NCBI RefSeq assembly: GCF_003097515.1
Contig: NZ_CP029188.1
Span: 5,095,001-5,159,000 of the forward strand
Length of the DNA: 64,000 nucleotides
DNA from: Streptomyces tirandamycinicus
GTDB taxonomy: Bacteria; Actinomycetota; Actinomycetes; Streptomycetales; Streptomycetaceae
Reading direction: 5' to 3'
Positions 6,727-14,056 of the stretch are shown here, in pieces. A program made the position numbers and the translations under genes. The notes beneath the pieces are model-generated. The model was not told the DNA's origin. It saw only the letters and a program-made list of their open reading frames with translations, and ran no database searches. Numbering within the stretch: the stretch's first letter is position 1; each line of letters opens with the position of its first letter.

Positions 6727-8055
6727 ATGCGTCACTACCAGGGTAAGGCCGCAGATCCCCCGCGGGCTGCGCCAGCCTCCGAAGATTCGAGGCGCGTCCC
6801 GCAGCTGACGCGCGTCCACCACCTGCTGATCGGCGTGGTGATCGTTGGCGCCGTGATCATCTCGGGCATCGGCTTCGCCGGGTCGTACACCGCGGTGCGC
6901 AAGCTCGCGCAGGAGGAGGGCTTCGGGGACTTCGCCTACTGGTTCCCCATCGGAGTGGACGCGGGCATTGTCGTGCTGCTGGCCCTCGATCTGCTGCTGA
7001 CTTGGCTGCGCATTCCGTTCCCCCTGCTGCGGCAGACGGCGTGGCTCCTGACGGCCGCCACCATCGCGTTCAACGCCGCGTCTGCGTGGCCGGACCCGCT
7101 GGGCGTCGGCATGCACGCGGTCATCCCGATTCTGTTCGTAGTCGCGGTGGAGGCGGCCCGGCACGCTGTCGGCCGGCTCGCGGACATCACCGCCGACAAG
7201 CACATGGAAGGCGTCCGCTTCACGCGCTGGCTCCTCGCCCCGGTCCCCACGTTCCGGCTCTGGCGGCGGATGAAGCTGTGGGAGCTGCGCAGCTACGAAC
7301 AGGTCATCAAGATGGAGCAGGACCGCCTGATCTATCAGGCCCGGCTGCAGAACCGGTTCGGGCGCGGGTGGCGCCGAAAGGCTCCGGTAGAGGCGCTAAT
7401 GCCACTACGCCTGGCCCGGTACGGGGTGCCACTAGCCGAGACGGCGCCGACAGGGCTCGCGGCCGCCGGAATCACCCTCCCTGCGAGCCTGGAGCGTCTC
7501 GACGCACGTCCGGAGCTTCCCGCTGTGCCGCAGCAGACGGACGCTGAGCCGCTCGACGGCGGCTCTGCTGAGCATGAGCAGTACGAGGCGGAGCTGGAGG
7601 AGATCGCGGGTCATCCGGAGCCGACTCCCGCGCCGCTGGTGGACGGGTATTCGTTCGAGCAGTTCGAGCGCGACGACCAGCAGCTGGCCGGCGCCGGTGC
7701 CGTGGCTGCCCGCCGCGACGGGCGCCCGCAGATGGTGCAGGCCCGGATCGGCGGCGAGTGGTTCCGGAAGGATCCGGGGCCTGCCGAGGAGGCAGCCGCC
7801 TCACTGTCGCCAATTGGCGACACCGCCGAGTCGGTGGACGTCGCGGTGCCGTCCGAGTCGGCGGACGAGCCGCCAGACAGTGCGCCTGAGCTGACCGGGG
7901 TGGATCTGCTGGAGTACCGCTACCTGCAGCTGTCTCCGGAGGAACGGGCTCAGTCCGCCAGTGCTCTGGCTCGGGCTCTGCACCCCGGGACCGGGTTCAC
8001 AGAGGGCACGGCGCGCAAGTATCTGCGGCCGATCATCGCGAAGCACGGCAGCTGA
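6727..8055 (+). CDS. DUF2637 membrane protein (Streptomyces plasmid spread-type)
   Basis: A 442-residue protein starting at ATG 6727 (GGAG six bases upstream). Four hydrophobic segments fill about residues 32-160. The second and third show DUF2637 landmarks (YWFPIGVDAGIVVLLALDLL, then FNAASAWPDPLGVGMH and IPILFVVAVEAARHAVGRL). A basic cytoplasmic helix follows, then an acidic, disordered region. A conserved-looking C-terminal domain starts near SPEERAQSASALARAL and ends TARKYLRPIIAKHGS, which resembles a DNA-binding helix pair. DUF2637 proteins sit in transfer/spread regions of Streptomyces plasmids. The coding sequence contains palindrome copy 3. A small hairpin (6675-6694) precedes the gene. 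Confidence 0.75.
   Translation: MRHYQGKAADPPRAAPASEDSRRVPQLTRVHHLLIGVVIVGAVIISGIGFAGSYTAVRKLAQEEGFGDFAYWFPIGVDAGIVVLLALDLLLTWLRIPFPLLRQTAWLLTAATIAFNAASAWPDPLGVGMHAVIPILFVVAVEAARHAVGRLADITADKHMEGVRFTRWLLAPVPTFRLWRRMKLWELRSYEQVIKMEQDRLIYQARLQNRFGRGWRRKAPVEALMPLRLARYGVPLAETAPTGLAAAGITLPASLERLDARPELPAVPQQTDAEPLDGGSAEHEQYEAELEEIAGHPEPTPAPLVDGYSFEQFERDDQQLAGAGAVAARRDGRPQMVQARIGGEWFRKDPGPAEEAAASLSPIGDTAESVDVAVPSESADEPPDSAPELTGVDLLEYRYLQLSPEERAQSASALARALHPGTGFTEGTARKYLRPIIAKHGS
7805..7822. repeat. Element palindrome copy 3
   Basis: Perfect 18-bp inverted repeat TGTCGCCAATTGGCGACA within the DUF2637 gene, encoding LSPIGDT in that frame. It lies in a disordered linker of the protein, where sequence constraint on the residues should be low. 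Confidence 0.65.
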
Positions 8056-8126
8056 AATTCCGGGTCGGGGTGTCAGCTCTGGCCCGTACGGTGGCCACAG
8101 GTCACCGGTTTCCATCCATACAGGGC

Positions 8127-8163
8127 GCCCCCGGGACAGCGCTGGTACCGCCACCCCGGGGGC
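8127..8163 (+). promoter_or_regulatory. Leader inverted repeat before the VirD4-like gene
   Basis: GCCCCCGGG (8127-8135) and CCCGGGGGC (8155-8163) form a perfect 9-bp stem with a 19-base loop, ending 9 bases before the ribosome-binding site (GGAGAGGA). It could be a terminator for the upstream gene or an attenuator for the coupling protein. Confidence 0.35.
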
Positions 8164-8186
8164 TTCGCGACAGGAGAGGAACCCTC

Positions 8187-10118
8187 ATGTCACGCAGGGA
8201 AGAGAGTACGTGCCCCGGCCGCTGCGGCCTGGGTGATGGCCTGGAGCCGCGCTGGATGCGACGCGTCCTCGCTGCCCACCAGCCGAGCGCCCCGGTGGCG
8301 GGGAAGCCTCGCGCGTCGCTCGGCGCCGCAGGCCTTCCCGTCGTAGCGCTGGCAGCAGGAGAGAGCGACGGCCTGCCTGAGCCTTCCGTGGGGGCAGTGC
8401 TCGACGTCCTCAACACCGTGGGCTCGAACTGGCCCCTCGGTGGCTGGCCCGTCTTCGGCGCCACGCTCGCGGCGGCGGGCGGACTTGGACTTTTTCAGCT
8501 CAAGCGGCGCCTCGACCTGGGCAAGTCGGGGCCCACCTCGACGTCCAAAAACTCGGCGCGCATCGGCTTCGCCGGCCCCAAAGACCTGCGCAAGTGGCTG
8601 TCCGAGCGAGGTCTGCAGGCCCGTGCAGGAACCCTTCGCCCCTCCCTGGCCAGTGGTAAGGCGCGTTCGATCAGTCCGCACGAACTCGGGCTGCACCTCG
8701 GTACTGACCTGCTCTACAAGCGCCAGTTGTTCATGGCCTGCGAAGACATCCTGCTGATGTACGCCCCGCCGCGTACGGGCAAGTCCGCCCAGCTCGGCAA
8801 CGCGATCATCGACGCGGCAGGCGCGTGCGTGGTGACGTCGACCCGCGGGGACCTCTACGAGCACACCCACCAGCTGAGGCGCGACCGCCACCGGCCAATC
8901 TGGGTCTTCAACGCCGGTGTGTCGGGCGTGGAAAACTCCCTGCACTGGAACCTGGTGGACGGGTGCCAGGACCCCGTGGTGGCCCTGCGGCGCGCGGGCT
9001 ACATCCTCTCTGCCTCGGCCAGCGGCGAAAGCATGGAAAACGCCAGCTTCTGGGAGGGGCACAGCTTCATGGTCCTCTCCTGCTACCTCCTCGCGGCCGG
9101 GCTCAAGGGCGGGGACCTGGCGACGGTTCGGAGCTGGGTCACCAACTCGGTGGACCGTGAGCCGCTGGACATCCTCATGGCCCATCCCGACGAGGTGCCG
9201 GCGGGCTGGGCTCACGGACTGAACCAGATGCGGCAGGCCCCGGAGAAGACCCGGGACAGCGTGTACCTGACGCTCATCCGAAGCTTCGAGTTCATGTCGC
9301 TGCCCCAGGTCATGGACATCGTGTCCCCCCGGCCCGGTCAGCAGAAGTTCGACGTTCAGGACTTCCTCCGCTCGAGCGGCACCCTGTACCTGATGGGTCG
9401 GGACCAGCAGTACGGAAGCGTGGCCCCGCTGTTCACGGCGCTGGTCGGCGAGATCTACGAGGCGGCGTATCTCCATGCGGACAACAGCCCCGGGGGGCGT
9501 CTGGACCCGTACGTGCGGTTCGTGCTGGACGAGGCGGCCGTGATCTGCCCGCTCCCGCTCCACAAGTGGTCGGCGGACGCAGGCGGCAGGAACATTCAGC
9601 TCCTGATCAGCGTCCAGTCCCCGTCACAGCTACGGGAGCGGTGGGGCCAGAACGGCGCCCAGACGATCATGAGCAATTCCGTGCGCGTCGTCCTCGGTGG
9701 CCTGTCCATTCCGCAGGATCTGGAGGAAGTGTCGGTGCTGTGCGGCGAGCGGGACGAGGAAGTGGCCTCGTCGTCCTCGACGGACGAGGACAAGAGGTCC
9801 CGGAACGTCTCGGTGCGACGGGTCCGCGTCATGCCGCAGGATGCCGTCCGGCAGATGGAGGAGGGTACGGGCCTGATCTTCTACCGGCGGCTGCCCCCGA
9901 TCCGGTACCGGTTCACTCCGGTCTGGGAGCGCGCTGACGTCAGGGCCCTGGCGAAGCAGGGGAAGGCCCAGGAGAAGCTGGAGGCGAGGCTGAAGAAGCA
10001 GGGCACGCAGGTTCAGGGGCCGGTGCTGGCTCCTCGGATGCCCGACACGGCTCCGGTAATCCCGCCGCAGACCGCGGGGGCCGAGTCGGCGGCTGAGGCG
10101 GGGAGGCAGGCGGGATGA
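8187..10118 (+). CDS. VirD4/TraG-type conjugative coupling protein
   Basis: The 643-residue ATPase starts at ATG 8187 after GGAGAGGA. There is one clear hydrophobic segment (about 84-106), then the P-loop APPRTGKS (193-200). TSTRGDLYEHT and FNAGVSGVENSLHWNLVDG are typical of the TraG/VirD4 nucleotide-binding domain. The Walker B is FVLDEAAV (about 446). RNIQLLISVQSPSQLRERWG is the sensor region, and MSNSVRVVLGG follows. The C-terminal tail is charged and Pro-rich. Coupling proteins recruit the relaxase-DNA complex and feed it to the transfer channel at the inner membrane. With the VirB4-like gene this indicates type-IV-secretion-like transfer rather than the FtsK-like TraB route of classical Streptomyces plasmids. 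Confidence 0.85.
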   Translation: MSRREESTCPGRCGLGDGLEPRWMRRVLAAHQPSAPVAGKPRASLGAAGLPVVALAAGESDGLPEPSVGAVLDVLNTVGSNWPLGGWPVFGATLAAAGGLGLFQLKRRLDLGKSGPTSTSKNSARIGFAGPKDLRKWLSERGLQARAGTLRPSLASGKARSISPHELGLHLGTDLLYKRQLFMACEDILLMYAPPRTGKSAQLGNAIIDAAGACVVTSTRGDLYEHTHQLRRDRHRPIWVFNAGVSGVENSLHWNLVDGCQDPVVALRRAGYILSASASGESMENASFWEGHSFMVLSCYLLAAGLKGGDLATVRSWVTNSVDREPLDILMAHPDEVPAGWAHGLNQMRQAPEKTRDSVYLTLIRSFEFMSLPQVMDIVSPRPGQQKFDVQDFLRSSGTLYLMGRDQQYGSVAPLFTALVGEIYEAAYLHADNSPGGRLDPYVRFVLDEAAVICPLPLHKWSADAGGRNIQLLISVQSPSQLRERWGQNGAQTIMSNSVRVVLGGLSIPQDLEEVSVLCGERDEEVASSSSTDEDKRSRNVSVRRVRVMPQDAVRQMEEGTGLIFYRRLPPIRYRFTPVWERADVRALAKQGKAQEKLEARLKKQGTQVQGPVLAPRMPDTAPVIPPQTAGAESAAEAGRQAG

Positions 10119-10723
10119 CCGACCAGCCGAAGGAGATCAGGGCCGTCTGGGAGCGTACTCGGGCGCTGGGGCATGCGATCGAGACGCTGGACACGCGGCT
10201 GAAGGCGCTGGAAGGCCAGGGCCTGGCCGAGGCTCTGGTGGAGCTCTCCGAGGTCGTCCAGCGGCTGGCGGAGGAGCCCAAAGAGGCGAAGCCTTCCGTC
10301 TGGAACTGGGGGGCGTTCAATCCGCAGCAGCAGGCACAGGCGTGGGAGATCCTGCTGGAGTGGATGGAAGGGACCTTCCGGCCTCGCTGGCCCCGGGCGT
10401 ACCGGGAAATGCTCGGCTACACGGACAAGCCCACCTCGTGCTGGTACCAGCATCCCGACATGGTGGAGGCCCTATCGGGCCTGATGGCCAGCTACCACTG
10501 GGCGTACAGCGATCCGGAGTCGGGCCCGTTGCGAGTAGCTGAGTGGCTGGACCGTTGGCTGCCCGGTGCGGTCCGGCAGGGGCAGTTCATCCTGCAGGAC
10601 TGCACGGGCTTCGGCCCCGACGCCCACAAGGCCAACCCGTGGGAGAGCAAGGCGGTGGAGCAGGACACCGATGCGGTGCGGCGCCGCATTCACATGCTCA
10701 AGGCTGGCGAGGCGGTCGGCTGA
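10115..10723 (+). CDS. DUF4913-like protein, coupled to the coupling-protein gene
   Basis: A 202-residue protein whose ATG overlaps the VirD4 stop (ATGA). Residues 1-60 form a charged helix (LGHAIETLDTRLKALEGQGL), probably a coiled coil. The rest matches the DUF4913 pattern of actinobacterial mobile elements: a WxW/W-rich block (WNWGAFNPQQ, WEILLEWMEGTF), then WYQHPDMVEALSGLMASYHW and EWLDRWLPGAVR. Two late Cys/aromatic positions follow. The function of DUF4913 is not known. Translational coupling suggests a role with the coupling protein, for instance as an adaptor. Confidence 0.65.
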   Translation: MTDQPKEIRAVWERTRALGHAIETLDTRLKALEGQGLAEALVELSEVVQRLAEEPKEAKPSVWNWGAFNPQQQAQAWEILLEWMEGTFRPRWPRAYREMLGYTDKPTSCWYQHPDMVEALSGLMASYHWAYSDPESGPLRVAEWLDRWLPGAVRQGQFILQDCTGFGPDAHKANPWESKAVEQDTDAVRRRIHMLKAGEAVG

Positions 10724-10727
10724 ACTT

Positions 10728-10780
10728 CGCCGAATGTTGAGAGGCCCGAACCTGCGGTTCGGGCCTCTCGGCATTCGGCG
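10728..10780. terminator. Very strong bidirectional terminator
   Basis: A 25-bp stem (10728-10752 with 10756-10780) with only two G-U wobbles and a 3-base loop TGC. The inner 12 bp (GAGGCCCGAACC) are perfect. It lies between the convergent DUF4913-like gene and the minus-strand gene that ends at 10781. It is one of the longest near-perfect hairpins in the window. Confidence 0.8.
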
Positions 10781-11344
10781 TCACTGGGCCACGGGCCTCG
10801 GCCTGCTCGTGCTCGTCGCCCACTCCAACGCGCTCAGCACCCCGGCTCCGTAGTCCTCGTCCACGTCACGCCAGGCGTTGCGCTCCACGCAGTCCAGCGC
10901 CCGGGTCTCTTCGCGCCCCACCTCTCGGGCGGTGTACGGGTACGCGTGCGTCTCCTGGCTGATGGGGCTGGCCTCCAGTTCGCCCAGCAGCCACGCGGCC
11001 GCTGCCCACACTCCATGGGCCACGGCTGCGTCCTTGCGGTGGTTGGCGTAGACCTCGACGCGGGCCGCGTCGCCGGCGCGGTACTGCCGGGCGGCGTCGT
11101 CCCGGAGCGCTTCCAGCTCGGCGCGCTGCCGGCGAACGGCTCCCGGAACACTAGGGATCGGTTCGTGCCGGGGCGGGGCTGAGTTCGTGCCGTACTCGTG
11201 GCCCGGCCACGACGGCGTCACTCCGGGCAGGATCTTGGGCCGCTCCGGGGTGCCCAGGATCTCGCTGATCGACCGCTGGGGTGGCTCGGCGGGCCTGTGC
11301 GGCGCTTGGGGACGCTCGCTCCACGGATCGCTGCTGCTGGCCAT
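10781..11344 (-). CDS. Hypothetical protein, soluble
   Basis: A 187-residue protein with a Pro-rich N-terminal third (about 1-65). A helical domain follows, with landmarks RRQRAELEALRDDAARQYRA, ANHRKDAAVAHGVWAAAAWL and EETRALDCVERNAWRDVDED. I do not recognise a family. The stop codon touches the large terminator. It is the last intact gene before the element/chromosome transition, and its base composition and style fit the element genes. ATG 11344 has a weak ribosome-binding site, so a downstream start is possible. Confidence 0.55.
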   Translation of the reverse strand: MASSSDPWSERPQAPHRPAEPPQRSISEILGTPERPKILPGVTPSWPGHEYGTNSAPPRHEPIPSVPGAVRRQRAELEALRDDAARQYRAGDAARVEVYANHRKDAAVAHGVWAAAAWLLGELEASPISQETHAYPYTAREVGREETRALDCVERNAWRDVDEDYGAGVLSALEWATSTSRPRPVAQ

Positions 11345-11431
11345 CCCACGACGGTAACGGCAGGCACTGACAGCCTGCCAGGGGTACCCGACCGATGCGG
11401 CAGTCCGCTCCGTACCTCAAGTGGGGCAGGG

Positions 11432-11593
11432 CTACATCTCGACTTCGCGGCCGCTGATCTCGACGGCCGGGGCTCGGCGTACTTCCGGTTCGTCTCGGCG
11501 TGCCCGCTCGGCCTCCTCCATCTGCCGCACCTGCTCCCGGTCGGCCAGAATCTCCGCGGCCCGCGACAGCCTGGCTACCGCGGCCGAACTCGT
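11432..11593 (-). pseudogene. Probable gene remnant at the element/chromosome transition
   Basis: The 11345-11854 gap holds a 53-codon open stretch on the minus strand. It reads like the C-terminus of a real protein (ARLSRAAEILADREQVRQME, then RARRDEPEVRRAP, ending SGREVEM). It has no proper start: an in-frame TAG at 11594-11596 precedes it. The adjoining upstream frame also reads sensibly for a short stretch (LGYRFAEFEEVDEFGR). A truncated or frameshifted gene is the best explanation. A small stem (11359-11365 with 11373-11379) is the only other structure seen in this gap. Confidence 0.35.
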
Positions 11594-11854
11594 CTACTTC
11601 CTCGAACTCGGCGAACCGGTACCCGAGATCAGGTCCCGCGCCGCAGGGCCGCGGCCGCCGTGCTCGGCCGCCGTTCGCGCCCCGGCGGGCCGCGCCCTCC
11701 TCCCGCGAGCCCCGGCAGGGCGGCGGTGCGGCCACCGGACATCTCCCGCCACCCGCCGTACTCGCGGTGCGGGATCGCTGAACTCCCCGTCGCCGGGCAC
11801 TAGATTGACGGTGGCACAGACGCGCGGGCCTGGCTGGTCAGGGGGCAGGGGTTC

Positions 11855-13954
11855 ATGGAGATGGAAGGCACGTACGACGCACGCGGAGCCCGATCCGGCG
11901 GCACCGGCAGCGCGCGGCCCGTCCCGCGCCCCGCGGGCCCGCCGCCGATGCCGCCCGCCGTCCCGCCGGTCCCGGCCCACGCCCCGGCGGCGGCCGGTAC
12001 CTCGGTCGCCGACTGGCTGCGCACCCCGCGGCCCGAGGCCGAACCGGGCGTCTGGCGGCTGGGACACCGGCCGCGCCCGGCGGAGGAGCCGGAGCCCGTC
12101 CCGGCGAGGCGGCTCTTCGCGGGGGCGCTGATCGCCCTGCTCGCGGGGTGGCTGCTGTGGTCCCTGCTCTGGAACGGCTACCTCGGCCGCTACTGGCTCT
12201 GGCCGCTGCTGGTACTCACCCCTGACTCCTGGCGGGCCGACCCGCCGCTGTGGGCCACGGTGAGTTACGCGTACTACGCCCTCGTCGGCGGCGGACTGCT
12301 CGTCCTGTTCGCCCGGATCGGCCACGTGCCCGAGATCTGGCGCCGGTACTCCCGGAGGAAGGACGTCCCCGTCCCCCCGCCCCCGCCGAAGGACGACCCC
12401 GCCGACTGGCCCGACCTGCGCACCGCAGGGCTGGACGACACAGCGCGCACCCTGGCCGACGCGACGCGCACGGGATCGCTCGGCGACGTCGACTACGCGC
12501 GGATCCGCCGGGCCTGGCAGGGGGTGCGGACCAGGCCCGAGCGACTGGCGGCCTTCACGGACGTGGTCCGTGCCGAGGGCGCCGCGGCCTGCGCCCATCC
12601 CTCCGGAGTCCGGGATCTGCCGGTGCGCACCGCCGTGCACGACCTCGCAACCGGCCAGGTCAGGATCGGCACCGCCGCCGACCACCCCCGCAACCCCTAC
12701 GCCCGCCGCACCACCGGGGTCGCCCTCGAACCCGCCCTGCTCAGCACCTCGCTGCTCGCCGTCGGGCCGTCCGGGTCGGGCAAGACGGTGCGGCTGGTGC
12801 GGCCCGTCGTGGAGTCCATGTGCCTGCAGGCCCTCGCGAACCGCGCCGCGGTCGTGGCCGTCACCGCGCACGGTACGGCGCTCGCCCCCGACGACGCCTT
12901 CGACCTGGTCATCGCCCCGGGCCGGCCGGAGTCCACACACGACCTGGACCTGTACGGCGGCAGCGACGACCCCGACGAGGCCGCGCGCGTCCTCGCCGAG
13001 GCGCTCGTCGGGGACCTTACGGCCGACGGTCGGCGGGCCGCCACCGCCCTTGCGCAGCTCATCGGGCCGTACCGCGGCGTCCACGGCCACTTCCCGGCCG
13101 TGCCCGAACTGCGCGACCTCCTCGGTGGCGCGCCCGGTGCGCTGGACGGGCTGCGTACCGCACTGCAGGCCGCGGGCGGGACGTCCCAGCTGCGGGAACT
13201 CGACGCGCGGGTACGGCAGTCCCAGCGCGCCGACGACATCGGGACGCTGCTCGCGGACCGGATCGCCTTCCTCGACCGGCCCGCGTTCGCCGGGTTCTTC
13301 CGCACCGCCGAGCCCGGCCGCCAGTTCTCGCTGCGGGCCCTCGAGCACCCGCTGCGGGTCCGGATCGACCTCCCGGAACGCGGCCATGCCGAGGCGTCGC
13401 GGATCATCGCCCGGCTGGTCCTCGCCCAGTTCACGGAGGCCGTGCTCAGCCGCTCGGACCGATCGCTGTTCGCCTGTCTGGTGCTGGACGACGCCACACA
13501 CACGGTCACGCCCGAGTCGATCCGGGCCGTTCAGCGGCTGCGCTCCGCACACGCGGGGGTGGTGCTGGCGCTGCGCACCCTGGAGGACGTGCCGGAGCCG
13601 CTGCGCGGGCCGCTGCTGGGCGCGGTCGGCTGCCGGATGGCGTTCGCCGGGCTCGGGCCGTGGGACGGCGGCCGGTTCGCCGAGTCCTGGGGCAAGGAGT
13701 GGGTGCAGACCAAGGACGTGACCAACCGGCAGATCATCTCCGACGAGCCGCTGACCAAGGCGCTGCACTTCATGCGCCGGGTCGTGACGGGCAGGGCGGC
13801 GACCGCCGAGGCGGTGACGGTCCGTGAGGTCGAGCGGGAGCGCTGGTCGGCCTCCGAGCTGGCGCATTCCGTGCCGGCCGGGCACGCGGTGCTCTCCCTG
13901 GCGTCGGTGCGCGGCGAGCACACCCCTCCGCTCCTGGTGGATCTGCGGAACTGA
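11855..13954 (+). CDS. Membrane-anchored VirD4/TraG-like ATPase of unknown role
   Basis: A 699-residue protein starting at ATG 11855. The N-terminus is Pro/Ala-rich (1-80). Two hydrophobic segments follow (about 88-105 and 133-153). The cytoplasmic part contains a P-loop (AVGPSGSGKTVRLVRP, about 306-321), VVAVTAHGTALAPDDAFD, and a Walker B (FACLVLDDATH, about 545). The sensor-like helix contains VVLALRTLEDVP, and the C-terminus is HAVLSLASVRGEHTPPLLVD. Such proteins are often annotated as type IV/VI secretion ATPases in Streptomyces, but here no secretion genes surround it. PucR is the next gene. A role in moving DNA or protein across the membrane is inferred from fold only. Confidence 0.65.
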   Translation: MEMEGTYDARGARSGGTGSARPVPRPAGPPPMPPAVPPVPAHAPAAAGTSVADWLRTPRPEAEPGVWRLGHRPRPAEEPEPVPARRLFAGALIALLAGWLLWSLLWNGYLGRYWLWPLLVLTPDSWRADPPLWATVSYAYYALVGGGLLVLFARIGHVPEIWRRYSRRKDVPVPPPPPKDDPADWPDLRTAGLDDTARTLADATRTGSLGDVDYARIRRAWQGVRTRPERLAAFTDVVRAEGAAACAHPSGVRDLPVRTAVHDLATGQVRIGTAADHPRNPYARRTTGVALEPALLSTSLLAVGPSGSGKTVRLVRPVVESMCLQALANRAAVVAVTAHGTALAPDDAFDLVIAPGRPESTHDLDLYGGSDDPDEAARVLAEALVGDLTADGRRAATALAQLIGPYRGVHGHFPAVPELRDLLGGAPGALDGLRTALQAAGGTSQLRELDARVRQSQRADDIGTLLADRIAFLDRPAFAGFFRTAEPGRQFSLRALEHPLRVRIDLPERGHAEASRIIARLVLAQFTEAVLSRSDRSLFACLVLDDATHTVTPESIRAVQRLRSAHAGVVLALRTLEDVPEPLRGPLLGAVGCRMAFAGLGPWDGGRFAESWGKEWVQTKDVTNRQIISDEPLTKALHFMRRVVTGRAATAEAVTVREVERERWSASELAHSVPAGHAVLSLASVRGEHTPPLLVDLRN

Positions 13955-14056
13955 GCCGGGCACCCGTACGCGGTGGCAGAATCGAGGTGCGCCGTTCATA
14001 CGGGACGGCACAACAGACCGAGAAGCACTCGCCCTCTGCCGAAAGTCCGCGGTCCC

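Noticed and set aside
10800..11850. tRNA gene or tRNA 3' end as integration site
   Set aside because: No T-loop/acceptor pattern or cloverleaf could be found on either strand.
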